Below are positions 45,931 through 56,300 of a stretch of 64,000 bases of DNA, piece after piece. The translations under genes and the position numbers were made by a program. Each line of letters starts with the position of its first letter. The stretch's first letter is position 1. Below the pieces are notes generated by a model. It was not told the origin of the DNA. It did no database searches and worked only from the letters and a program-made list of their open reading frames with translations. This DNA is from Metallyticus violacea (lineage: Eukaryota; Arthropoda; Insecta; Mantodea; Metallyticidae), in the NCBI GenBank assembly GCA_030762175.1, contig CM060834.1, positions 29,146,501 through 29,210,500 on the forward strand, given 5' to 3'.

Positions 45931-47904
45931 AACCTGTCTATTCGGTTTGTAAATGGCTGGTTCAAATTTTTACTTTTGACTTTTTTTGTACATTGTTTAT
46001 CTTAAAATAGTCATTTAGTGAAAGAATATCCAACTTTTCTTCATCTTTTTCATAATTTCTTCTCATCTTTTCATCACTAGACATGTTTTGTACTCTATTC
46101 TTTTATGCCCTCTTTCTTCTTTAGTATGAAATCTTTAAAAATTTCTCCTAAAAGTTATTTGATATTTATTCATATTTACATTAAGAACCATTTCTCTCAT
46201 ATTTCTTCATCCACTTTTTTATTATCATGAATAGCAAGTCCCATTTTCTTAAAATTTCCTGGCATATATTTGAAATATTGGATTGACTGACAATATCTTT
46301 GGCCTGTTTGCTTTCTTTTCTTCTTTTTTTACCTAAATTCAGGAACTGATATTTTTAATATGAATAGTATGACATTACCCATCACTTTAGCTCGAGTAAC
46401 ACCAATATAGTTCTTTTTAAATATCAAATGAAGAAGTTTTTTTCAATTATCCTATATTATATATATAAACAAAAACGTTTCAATGTAGACATTGAGGTTT
46501 TGTTTAAAAATTAATATCAAATTACATTTTAGATTTCATCTACTCATTGCAGCTACCCTTAATATGAAACGGAATCTATAATTTTTAATGTTTACATTTT
46601 AAAGAGAATCCAATTATATCTCATTATTTGTTTTCTACTCTTGATTGAGTCATTGTTCTTGAATTCAGACAGAATAAAAAAATAGATGTAGGATGAAAAT
46701 CAATTTATTTAAAATTATAATTATAAATATTACAATAACACAGGATATTTCGCAAACTCCTGTCTAATCCTCTTACTTCTGTACTTTCTTGTATGGTTTG
46801 TATTCGCAGTGTGAAAAAAAAATTATTAAATGCCCGGTAGTTTTTATTATAGACATTATTCTTTCCAAATTCAAATACAACAACAGTCCTGAATGCCAGA
46901 AGACGACGAAACTTATAATTTTCCGTTTAGTATCTAAATGCTCCGTTTTTATTTTGTTACATTAAATATATGCTAAATAGGTTTTTTTTTTTTTCAGACT
47001 GAAAAGTTTTGAAATGAAAATCTTGTGTAATTTAAATTCCATACATCCTCTATAAAATTTATATACCCTTCAATTGACATTTTATTTTATTCTACAATAA
47101 AATTAATTAAAATAAATATTACCAAAACAAGCTAATTTTTAATACACTCATTATGACAAAGGAGGTATCAATTGCCTTTGAAGGTTTTGGCTAGTAAGCT
47201 AAAGTCGAAGTGCTTTCAACACAATGATGTTGAATTTACCGTTTGTACAAGTAATTGTAACACATTTACTTTAGATTTAGTTAACTGTGCATTTGATTTA
47301 TAGCAATGTGAAAGCGCTTAAGATAAATTGATATGTACGTACTTAGCACATTGCTCACTTTCGCTAAAATGATGCAGAAAGAGAGAGAGAGAAAGAAAGA
47401 AAGAAAGAAAGAAAGAAAAAGAAAACGAGACAGGCTTTGTATATCCCAGAAAATAAAACCCATAAACCTCAGCGAGTCATATACAAGAATTACCTAAGCT
47501 AAGGTAATATTTACGCCCTCTACCAGAACTTAAATGATTTTTTGACAGGACATAATAGTGTTATTATATCCGAATCTTCCACACTCGTTCCTCCAGAAAT
47601 GAGTTAACATTTCGCTTTCTGAAGCAGGTGTGTGGCACTTTCAACAGACAAATGATCGATCAGAAGAACCCGGATATTACGATAGGAACGTAAAGGTGCG
47701 AAGCGGCACATTCCTACCAACCCCTGAATAATTGCTACAGGTTGATAATAACACCAAAAGTTCCAGCTGGACTTCACACCTGCCGCTCCATGACAGGGGT
47801 GTGCATACCAGAAGCAAAGCAGGGGTGTCAATTTCGCTCGAATGACGTTGTAATTAATGGGAAACGAACGTAGGGACTTAATGGTAAAAAGTCTATACCT
47901 TTTG
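45931..47904. other. A+T-rich unassigned DNA
   Basis: T-rich on the plus strand at 45970-46660. The (GAAA)n tract at 47377-47427 is listed separately. Nothing else is recognised. Confidence 0.5.
47377..47427. repeat. Microsatellite (GA)n/(GAAA)n
   Basis: GA units pass into GAAA units. The minus-strand Phe/Leu/Ser-rich open frame at 47463-47281 is an artefact of this tract. Confidence 0.95.
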
Positions 47905-48154
47905 TGAGTATTTTTTAATGCACATATTTACTGCTGAGGCATCATAGGCGATGAACACTGCTAATACACGAGATGAAATGATAAATTTGGAAAATAAGGA
48001 AGAAAGCATTGCAGATCTTTGTTTAGGTTACCTCCCCGGCACTTGCCTTATATGAGAACTGGGAGCTGGAAAAAACCTCAGTCAGGGAGGACGATTCCTG
48101 GCGAAATTGAGCACCAAGTTATTGCTCACCAATCCGCGCTTTAACAACTTCGGA
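47905..48154 (-). mobile_element. SINE family 1 copy, diverged
   Basis: Tail (plus-strand TTTTTTAATGCACATATTTA, CTGCTGAGGCATCATAGGCG), body (AGTCAGGGAGGACGATTCCT) and the distal part of the head are readable. The first head bases beyond 48154 are lost. The B box is eroded (plus GAAATTGAGCACC). It is one of the oldest-looking copies. Confidence 0.78.
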
Positions 48155-49369
48155 ATGGAGAATTCTACACTTAAATTTATATTTTACATATAGAGAAAAG
48201 TGTGTAAAATAAAAATATAAATTTCTAATGGAAAAATCAAAATGCCAAATCAAAACTAGGACAATGAATAAGGAAAATAAATATATACGAGTACAATGGA
48301 ATGAAAATGTAAAGAATATTACAGTTTACGGAACGCCTAAGGAACCAAGATATAATATAAGAATTATGAATGTATTAACTAAACGAGAAGCTCAAAAACT
48401 TAGGTTTAGATGAACATTCCATACACATAAGACAAAGAACACGACATTGTCATATACGTTGCTAAAATATAAAGTTAATAACTAAAAGAAACATTGGGCA
48501 CTTTCAATAAATTGTAAACGAAAAACAAAAAGCATAAAACGCAATTATAAAGAAGACTACCATATTGTTTCCGGTTTCCGCATAATACGGAGAATTACAT
48601 TTGGCTTACATCCTCAGGTAAGCGCATCGATCGCTGGTCAAGGTCACACCAGCACCTGCCATAAGAGACTTCCCGCGAGATGCCTGTGAGCGGGCAGTTA
48701 GTCGCAGTTTGCTATTATGAAAGCAAGCAATTTTTGTCTTTGTATTATTTATTTATAAAAGTGTGTTATTGAAACTAATTTTATATTGAAATGTTACCAC
48801 CAGAAGGAAAAAATAAATATAGTAATAATGCCCACATTGTAAAAAAAAATTAAAAAAAAAAAAACTCTAATATAATATTAGAGTAGAAAATGAGGAATTG
48901 CGGAAGCAGAGCTGTTGGGAGTTTTACTGAAAGATGCCGAAAGTGTGACACTATTTTAAACAAATCCTTAACAAAGGTTAATACTAATGAAGTAGTTTTA
49001 ATATTATATATGGAAATTACTCTTTCACACTAACTGAGATGCAGATGAAGCATCAAACTTGAAACCACGGCTCTTCTGTCTTCCGGACTGACGCTCTACC
49101 ATCGTTCTCCTCTAATATTAAAACTAATATGCGTGCGGTTACTTGAGTTAAAGGCCGTCTGAGTCCAGCTGCTTACTGGGGAAGTATACCGCCCCAACCG
49201 TAAAAAGAGAAATAGAATCACGCATAAAGTTAACACTTATTTTTAGTGTTTATATTTTTACTAAAAGCATAAATTTATACTGAATTTAAAGCTTATAACA
49301 ATAAGCACTAATTTGTGTTATAAAAGTTGTTGAAATTGATGACTCTTAGCTTGTTGATTGTTGTTAATT
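48155..49369. other. Unassigned DNA with a tRNA-like remnant
   Basis: At 49055-49105 the minus strand reads GATGGTAGAGCGTCAGTCC, an A-box-like string. About 20 bases further on comes GTGGTTTCAAGTTTG, a B-box-like string. This may be the head of another decayed SINE or tRNA pseudogene. No second copy was found. The rest is unrecognised. Confidence 0.4.
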
Positions 49370-49562
49370 TGTTTCATTTACGGACGTTCTTTAGCATCTC
49401 AGGTCATTAGCATTCCATTCAATTTAGGACGTAATGGCCGATAAATTTTGCTCACTTGCCTCTTCTTTCAAATTTGAGGTTTTTTACGTGCCGTAAATGT
49501 ACGATACGGGACCAATGGCTTTAGTTCCCTCTGAATGGAGTCATACTTAGGCTTTTTATACC
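49370..49562 (-). mobile_element. SINE family 2 copy, 5'-truncated
   Basis: The 3' end (plus-strand TTTACGGACGTTCTTTAGCA) and body to TCATACTTAGGCTTTTTATA are present. The tRNA-like head is missing. The break at about 49562 is followed by unrelated sequence leading to the DUF4817-like fragment. Confidence 0.8.
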
Positions 49563-49597
49563 TCTTTGCCGGCGTTTTCGTGGAAAGTTTCTGCATT

Positions 49598-50020
49598 TTA
49601 TCTAACCTTTCTTCCGTACAAAGCGGTTCGGGACACTTTTGTTGTCATTGAGAGATTTCCAGGATATTTTCTTGCGAACTTCTTTACCACTTCTGTGCAA
49701 AAACAAGTTTTCACATATCTGTTGTATTTAAAAACTCGTTCTTTAAGACTATATTTATGTAGTGGCATAATTAACGAACAATTAGCACATAATTGCAAGT
49801 ACCACAATGCAAGTACCTCGTAACACACGAACGCACAATCACTCGATGCCAAAGCTTCCCTCAAACTAACTACAGACGATCTACCGGCCCCTAGCTCAAA
49901 TAATCTCACTGTATTATTGACCATAGTTGTGTTAGCGACTGGCGCGACATTGGCCCCGTGTGGCTTTCGTTCGGCACAGACCAATAACAACTCTTTACTC
50001 AGTCTAAGAAATGACTTCAT
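49598..50020 (-). pseudogene. DUF4817-like helix-turn-helix fragment, transposon-associated
   Basis: A 140-codon minus-strand frame contains MPLHKYSLKERVFKYNRYVK (Met at 49768) followed by TCFCTEVVKKFARKYPG. The pattern Y-S-x-x-E-R-V-F-x-Y-x-x-Y-V-x-T-x-S/F-C...V-x-x-K-F-A-R-K-Y-P-G matches my recollection of DUF4817, a short helix-turn-helix domain common in repetitive insect proteins. After this the conserved C-terminal half of the domain is not recognisable, and the frame stops at 49598. Upstream in-frame residues, including CAFVCYEVLALWYLQLCANC, could be leader sequence. It is probably a transposon remnant rather than a host gene. Confidence 0.5.
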
Positions 50021-50131
50021 TTCATGCTCCTATGTGGAGTATGCAAAAGGAACTTACTTTACTTTACAAAGCAAAGCACGTTTATTCTGTACAACGTTGA
50101 AGCTATTATTTTTTAAACTAGCACCGGGAAA

Positions 50132-50380
50132 ATGTGCTTAGGAATTTATCTGAGTTATCAAGGGCTGGAACGGCGTCCACCCAGCATCATGAGGACAATT
50201 GGGAAGCTGCCTACTGGAAAGGTGGTGTTCTTCGACCTAGGGAGCCGCGTAATAGGGGACCTGCGGTGTGCTGACATGCGGATCACATGCCCCCCTGCCC
50301 TGTACCACGGAAGTCGTAAGACGGAGGCAGAGAAAGTAGAGGTCACTGCGGTAGACCAAGAGACTCAGTATGGGCTGTAG
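50132..50380 (+). other. G+C-richer island with an 82-codon open frame
   Basis: This stretch is clearly more G+C-rich than its surroundings. It has an ATG-initiated frame of 82 codons ending EVTAVDQETQYGL and a second open frame on the minus strand (50346-50158). No domain is recognised. The abrupt composition change suggests an inserted element, perhaps the 3' part of a retrotransposon, but I have no second copy to prove it. Confidence 0.3.
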
Positions 50381-51316
50381 AGTGCCAAGAAGAAATATTC
50401 AATAATATTTACTTTCTTTCATATGCGTTCATGTTTGAAGACGTCTGTTTTAATAGGCAAAGATTACTCTCAAAATATCCATAAAGAGAAGTGTAGACTT
50501 TTTATATCATTACGCGTAAGAACAACTCTCATCACTATTGGTAAGCTTTTGGAATCGGAAACGTTTGTTTGGCACTGTAAGGGCAGGATTAATAAAAATT
50601 AATGAATTATGCTCTCTCTTAGCAAAGCTAGAAGGATATCTCAACTTTTTATAAGCCTTCAAAGTCCCGCTAACTGTCAAGGTCTTCCGAGAGGGTGAAT
50701 GGATAATAATGCATACGAGCTAAGAGGCTAGTGTGTAAACTTAACCAGTATTCACATTTTTAGGATAAGGCAAAACCCCAGGAATAAAACCTTACCTAGG
50801 CAACGTAGTTAATGTTTCTATTGTTTTAGATTTAAGAAACATTATTAGAATGATTAAATATTGTTTTTATATCTGTAAAACTACTTAGACGTTTCAGCAT
50901 GCAAAGATAAGTCGAAATCAATGCTACGCATATATATATCGAATGCCCCCCCCCCCCCATTATCTCAATATGGAGGAGGTGGAAATATCAGGGGAGAAAT
51001 AGCATTTTTAAAAATGGTACAAATGGTACAAAAGGTTTCTAATTTTTAGAATATTTGCAATCTTGTTATATGACCTTAATATTTTAAAATAATTAGTTTG
51101 TTAGTGAAAATGCCTTTAATTAAATTTCATTTAAAAATAGACAGCATTTTATACCAAATGTAAAAAGATATAAATCAATAATTCATTACGCCCCTTTAAA
51201 TGACCGAACCGTTTTACATAAAACACACTGTGTAATAAACTAATAAACAGAATAATGTACATATTCATAGTTGCAGATTAAAAGAAACTTTTTATAACTT
51301 CTCACTAAATTTTTTT
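50381..51316. other. A+T-rich unassigned DNA
   Basis: A 13-base C run lies at 50946-50958. Nothing else is recognised. Confidence 0.55.
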
Positions 51317-51590
51317 TGAATGATTTATTTATGGAAGCCCTTTAACAGCTCAGGTCATCAGCATCCCATTCAACTCAGGGCGTGAAACGACCGACAAATT
51401 TTGCTCAGAGGCCTCTCTTTCAGGCTTCTTTTTCATACCGTAAATGTACGACACGGCTTTACTTCCCTTCCGAAGGAAGCCATACTTAGGATTTTTACGC
51501 CCCGAAAAAATCCATCGGTCCTGGCCGGGTTCGAACCTGCGATCTTGGGTTTAGGAGGCAAGTATGGTAACCACTACACCACCAGGACCG
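51317..51590 (-). mobile_element. SINE family 2 copy, complete with intact tRNA-like head
   Basis: The minus-strand head begins at 51590 and is 73 bases from GGTCCTGG to CCAGGACC, tRNA length. It has a paired acceptor-like stem (GGTCCTG with CAGGACC), an A-box region (GGTGTAGTGGTTACC) and a B box GGTTCGAACCC. The anticodon arm does not fold well (CTTG and CAAG enclose an 11-base loop), so it is a tRNA relic, not a tRNA gene. The 8-base direct repeat ACTAAATT at 51304-51311 and 51596-51603 flanks the element. It is the only copy here with the complete head. Confidence 0.92.
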
Positions 51591-51603
51591 ACCTGACTAA
51601 ATT

Positions 51604-52410
51604 GCCTGCGGGCATCAGCAATATATGAACCAAGAAGTAATAAACAAAAGCACATCGAGCATTTAAAATCCAAATTACAGCAGTTAATTCGAAGTGATGT
51701 CCCTATATTTTTCTCCCTTAATTTACAAGAATTACCATGTAATCACAATCTTCATGATTAATTTTTCACTTTTCAATACAAAGTCCACCGTTTTCAATGT
51801 TTTGTCCACTTTTTAATAATGACATGAATTCCTTGTTAGACATAATCGCTGTTATTACCAGGATTCAACATGAATGATCTCATTGAATCGTTGCATGTTG
51901 CACGAGGTTACTGCAGTGGTCGGGCAGTTTTTTTTTTTTTTTTTTTTTTTTTTAATCAGCCAATGGGGTTTGTTCTTCAGCTTCCGTACAGCGACGAACC
52001 CAGCATCCAACAATGTTGATATCCGTTGTTGCATCTCCATGAACATTCTTCAGCTTTCATGATTGCAAATCGGCAGTTTACCTCCCACATTCAGGAATTC
52101 TATCATAGCTCGCTAACTTTTTCCCAAGTCAAAGTCAGCCATTTTCCTGCTGCAATCTGTTGGCTTAAGAAGCTCTTATTATCCAAAACTATACAAGAAG
52201 GTTTGGGAAATCGCGCAAAATTCAAATTTTTTACATTATCAACTTATTTAAAGACAAAAAATCGCGGACATTACTTTCTAACTGGCATATGTAAGGTATT
52301 TCTCAATATAGATGGACTGTAAATAAAGTAGTGGCAACATGGACAGTACATATAATTGAACTTATATGAAAAATACACTTACATCCCTTCAATATAATCA
52401 CCAGCGAGGC
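51604..52410. other. Unassigned DNA with a T run
   Basis: A 26-base T run lies at 51928-51953. Open frames on either side (62-98 codons) lack recognised motifs. Confidence 0.5.
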
Positions 52411-52683
52411 CCAGTATCACCGTTTTTTTTTTAATGATTTATTTATGGACGCTCTTTAACATCTCAGATCATCAGCGTCCCATTCAACTCAGGGCGTGAA
52501 ACGGCCGACAAATTTTGCTCAGAGGCCTCTCTTTCAGGCTTGAGGTTCTTTTTCGTGCCGTAAATGTACGACACGGGACCCACGGCTTTACTTCCCTTCC
52601 GAAGGAAGCCATACTAAGGATTTTTACGCCCGAAAAAATCCATCGATCCTGGCCGGGTTCAAACCCGCGTCCAGTATCACCGT
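52411..52683 (-). mobile_element. SINE family 2 copy, 5'-truncated, with target-site duplication
   Basis: The 13-base direct repeat CCAGTATCACCGT at 52411-52423 and 52671-52683 encloses the element. On the minus strand it begins at ACGCGGGTTTGAACCCGG, the B-box arm, so the A box and the first two-thirds of the tRNA-like head are missing. The sequence is close to the copies at 23600 and 52900, suggesting it is young. Confidence 0.93.
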
Positions 52684-52785
52684 GCTAACCTTTGAATACC
52701 GTTAGCGAGGTTGTTTCTATGGGCCGTTTTAAAGCAGTAAGCACTGATGTGACTTCTGGAAACCTTTTGTCTCTAATTGGTAATG

Positions 52786-52825
52786 ATCGTCATTGTGGCC
52801 GTACTTGCCTTCTAAACCCAAGTTG
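52786..52825 (+). mobile_element. SINE family 2 head fragment
   Basis: GGCCGTACTTGCCTTCTAAA followed by CCCAAGTTGC matches the middle of the tRNA-like head (TTACCATACTTGCCTCCTAA). It lies about 100 bases upstream of the next copy's own head. Confidence 0.55.
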
Positions 52826-52899
52826 CAATTGAGTTTTTGAGAAGCCTCAAGAGTGCTTTAAAAATTATACATTACTTTCAAATGGACTTTCATCTGCTA

Positions 52900-53157
52900 G
52901 AGTGCCTCTTATACTCAAGATCGCGGGTTCGAACCCGGCCAGGATCGATGGATTTTTTCGGGCGTAAAAATCCGAAGTATGGCTTCCTTCGGAAGGGAAG
53001 TAAAGCCGTGGGTCCCGTGTCGTACATTTACGGCACGAAAAAGAACCTCAAGCCTGAAAGAGAGGCCTCTGAGCAAAATTTGTCGGCCGTTTCACGCCTT
53101 GAATAGAATGGGACCTGATGACCTGAGATGTTAAAAAGCGTCCATAAATAAATCAAC
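52900..53157 (+). mobile_element. SINE family 2 copy ending in an (AAT)n tract
   Basis: From GTGCCTCTTATACTCAAGAT through the B box GGTTCGAACCCGG, the body (GGGAAGTAAAGCCGTGGGTC) and tail (CGTCCATAAATAAATCAACC). It is nearly identical by eye to the copies at 23600 and 52424. The tail passes directly into the (AAT)n microsatellite at 53158. Confidence 0.9.
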
Positions 53158-53160
53158 CAA

Positions 53161-53220
<60 letters not shown>

Positions 53221-53221
53221 T
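53158..53221. repeat. Microsatellite (AAT)n at a SINE tail
   Basis: About 21 AAT units directly follow the SINE family 2 tail AAATAAATCAACCAAA. Confidence 0.97.
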
Positions 53222-53351
53222 CAATACATTCACAATACTTTCAATCACAATTATCATTTGTCTCATATAGCATGTGAATGCATCTGACCCATTCCCAACA
53301 GTGTTGCCACTACTTTATTTACAACCCACAAACTCCTGTGGGATCCCAACT

Positions 53352-53385
<34 letters not shown>

Positions 53386-56300
53386 GTTTAGGCTATTTGT
53401 GGAGGAAAATTATATATATTCTCATGCTATTATCAAAACCAAATTATTTTATGGTAAGATATAAGGGCCAATTTTATTTATAAATGCTTACATTGTCATG
53501 GTTTCTTAAACCCACTAATTTAGGGTATAATGGACATTGATCGCAACATTGAACCAGTTACTAGTACAATCGAGCAACTCTAAGTGTACTCTAAGTGAAG
53601 TGTTTGTGTCTTAAAAGAGATATGTGTCAGAGGTCCCATAACCAAATTCCCTGAACTACCGAAGACATTCACCTGTTCCTTTTATGTTCCATATCATCAG
53701 TGCATCTTCTTCCCACTGACTGTTTTGTTTTCAAATGATACGGTGCTATGAAGGCATTCCGGTTTTATTGTAGTGACTTGCTGGGCAGGTGCTTCCTCAG
53801 TCCTGGGGCCAGGCACGCGACCTAGGTGTGACCCCCACTTCTGTAGCCGCACCACGTTACATCATCTACATCTGCTTCTAGTTTTATGGACACTAAGTAA
53901 CATGCTTTTATTCTTATACAGCTATGATTCCCACACTTTTAACGCAACAGTTTCCTTTAGTAGCACGCTGGGAATTAAATTGCTACTGCGAATGTAGTTT
54001 TTTTTTTTTTTTTTTTTTTAAATGTAGTTCTTTCTCTTAATTATTGCAGTATTTTGGGGCAACGTAGATAAATGTTGATGTATAGTTCATGAATATTAAT
54101 TTTGGTGATAATTGCCGACATTGAGTCGCAGATTTTCTTTATTAAATAAAACATTTGTTTTCCATTAAAGACAGTTATTAAAGAATAAACAATAAAGTAT
54201 ATTAATTTATATACTAGAATGTTAACCTTTAAATCAGTTTTTAATTTTGTGTCTTTTAATGGAAGTTGTTTTTCCCAAACGCACTGTTACATAAGTTTAC
54301 AAATGGCAAACTTGTAATTTGGTACCGGTATTGCATTTATGTACCCTTAAATTGTACAATGCCTAAGCATGAAGGAAAACCACGCCATAAGCCGAAATAA
54401 TCTGACGAAGAGTAATCTTGCATGAACTATTAAAGGCATTATTCTGAAATTTATATCGATTGAAATATCCAGATTTTGCAATAAACCTTGTCCGCTCGCG
54501 CGGTGTTTTGCGTCTGGGCTATTAAAAGCAGAATTGGTCGTCAGGCTCTACCGTGAACCATAATAAAAGAGATGCATAGGTAAACCCAGTCCCGGTTAAT
54601 TTTCATGACAATAAGTCATCTTCCCACTATTTCCAGATTTAGAAATGGGAGCAGCAAGTAGAACTAGCAGTTGATTGCTGTGGGTAAAATTTTGTCAGCT
54701 TTTACGATGTGATAAAAAATTCACTTGAATTTAAGATCATCTGGAAAAGAGTCAAGCTCTTATTTTAAGTTATAGCAGGGAATTTGAAAGAAATTGATTG
54801 ACCGAAGAACCGTATAAGGATATTTGCTGTGATTGTTGTATTACGTTTGCGTAAAACAAATTAGTATTTAATACAAAATAATAAAAACATGTTGAAACTT
54901 TTAGTACTGGCTCATCAAGTGATTTCTTCCCATACGAAATTTGAAGGCTATTTTCCTACAATCCTATGACAAACTTCTTTAGACATAATGCTACAATGCC
55001 CTTTTATGTTAAAACATTAAGAATTTATGCAATTAAATATTGTATGTTTAATAAATATATACTTCAAATTTAAGTATCCAAAAATAATTTTTCTGCTTTA
55101 TTTAACAGCAATTTTAGAAAACGGCAGAGATTATTAAGTTAAGAAACGCAACCCTTAAATTTTGCCTCTAATTTTCTAAAGCAATTGTATGAGTAATTTA
55201 ACTAGTATGCCATTTTGGTGAGAAATTTCCCAAAGTACACTTTAATTTCATCTGATTTTTAGCAGTGGTTTTATTAGTATTTTTGTAGCTACGTTTCTTC
55301 TACTTTATTATACAGTACGGAAGATATATTCATGCATTCACTAATGGCAGTTTCACAATAAATAATTTGAGAATTAAACACATTGTTGCAAACTTATTGT
55401 ACAGACTGCGTGACACACAGAGATAATATTAAGCGTTGCCGAATATAAAACAACATTGAAATTCGAATGTCAGTCAAAATAAAGTTCGTTGCCAAAGAAA
55501 GCCTTCCTCATACGGGTGCATATAGTCCTTTAATGTTCAATTGTGAGGGAATGGTCTAAACTTTTTTCGTTTGGACCGGAAGAGTATTGAAAATGTCCTT
55601 AATGGACAGGTGCTAACACAAGAACACGCCTCTTCAGTGGGGGGAGAGGGAGTGCTGAATGGCTGGGACTAAAAATGAAGAGGATATCTGTAAGTTTGGG
55701 ACTTTCAAAGAGCACTGTACATTAGGTCATTCATAAGTCTTCCAACATGAATAAAACCAGTGCAAGATGGGTGTCCCAACTTTTAGTACAAAAAGGACAA
55801 CGAATGGCCTGTTCTGAAGCGCTTTTAGAGCTCTGTATTCGAAAGCAGAGAGAGGTAAGCACTGAAATTCATTGTCAAAGTAGACAAAACATAAAATGGC
55901 GTTGACATAATGGCACGAAGAGTCCGCAGTTCCAGAAATGCTAAAGTCAGTTAACCAAGAGAATGATGACAACGATATTTTAGGACTGCCAAGGAACCTG
56001 TTGCTTGACTTTGAAGAAAGTATCGCAAATGACGAATACTGCATCAAGCTGAGCAACACTCAAAGAGACTGCAGCTCAGATTTACCTCTGCTTGTTGCTA
56101 CTCAAGAAAAGATATTTAGATGAAATAAAGATCCAGGACTCTGCTTGTGACCAAGGGCACGGAAAAGTAAATTAAAAAATGACAACCCTTTTTTCCCCAC
56201 TCATGGCCTCAAGACACCAGCGAAAACAGGCATTTAAGATATTTAATAATTTCTTTATCACACAATTAAAGATCTTAAACTTACTTTTCTTGGTTACAAG

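Noticed and set aside
47281..47463. Phe/Ser/Leu-rich frame resembling a membrane segment
   Set aside because: It is the complement of the (GAAA)n microsatellite.
51519..51590. Intact tRNA gene
   Set aside because: It has tRNA length and a good acceptor stem, but the anticodon arm does not fold and it continues into the SINE family 2 body.
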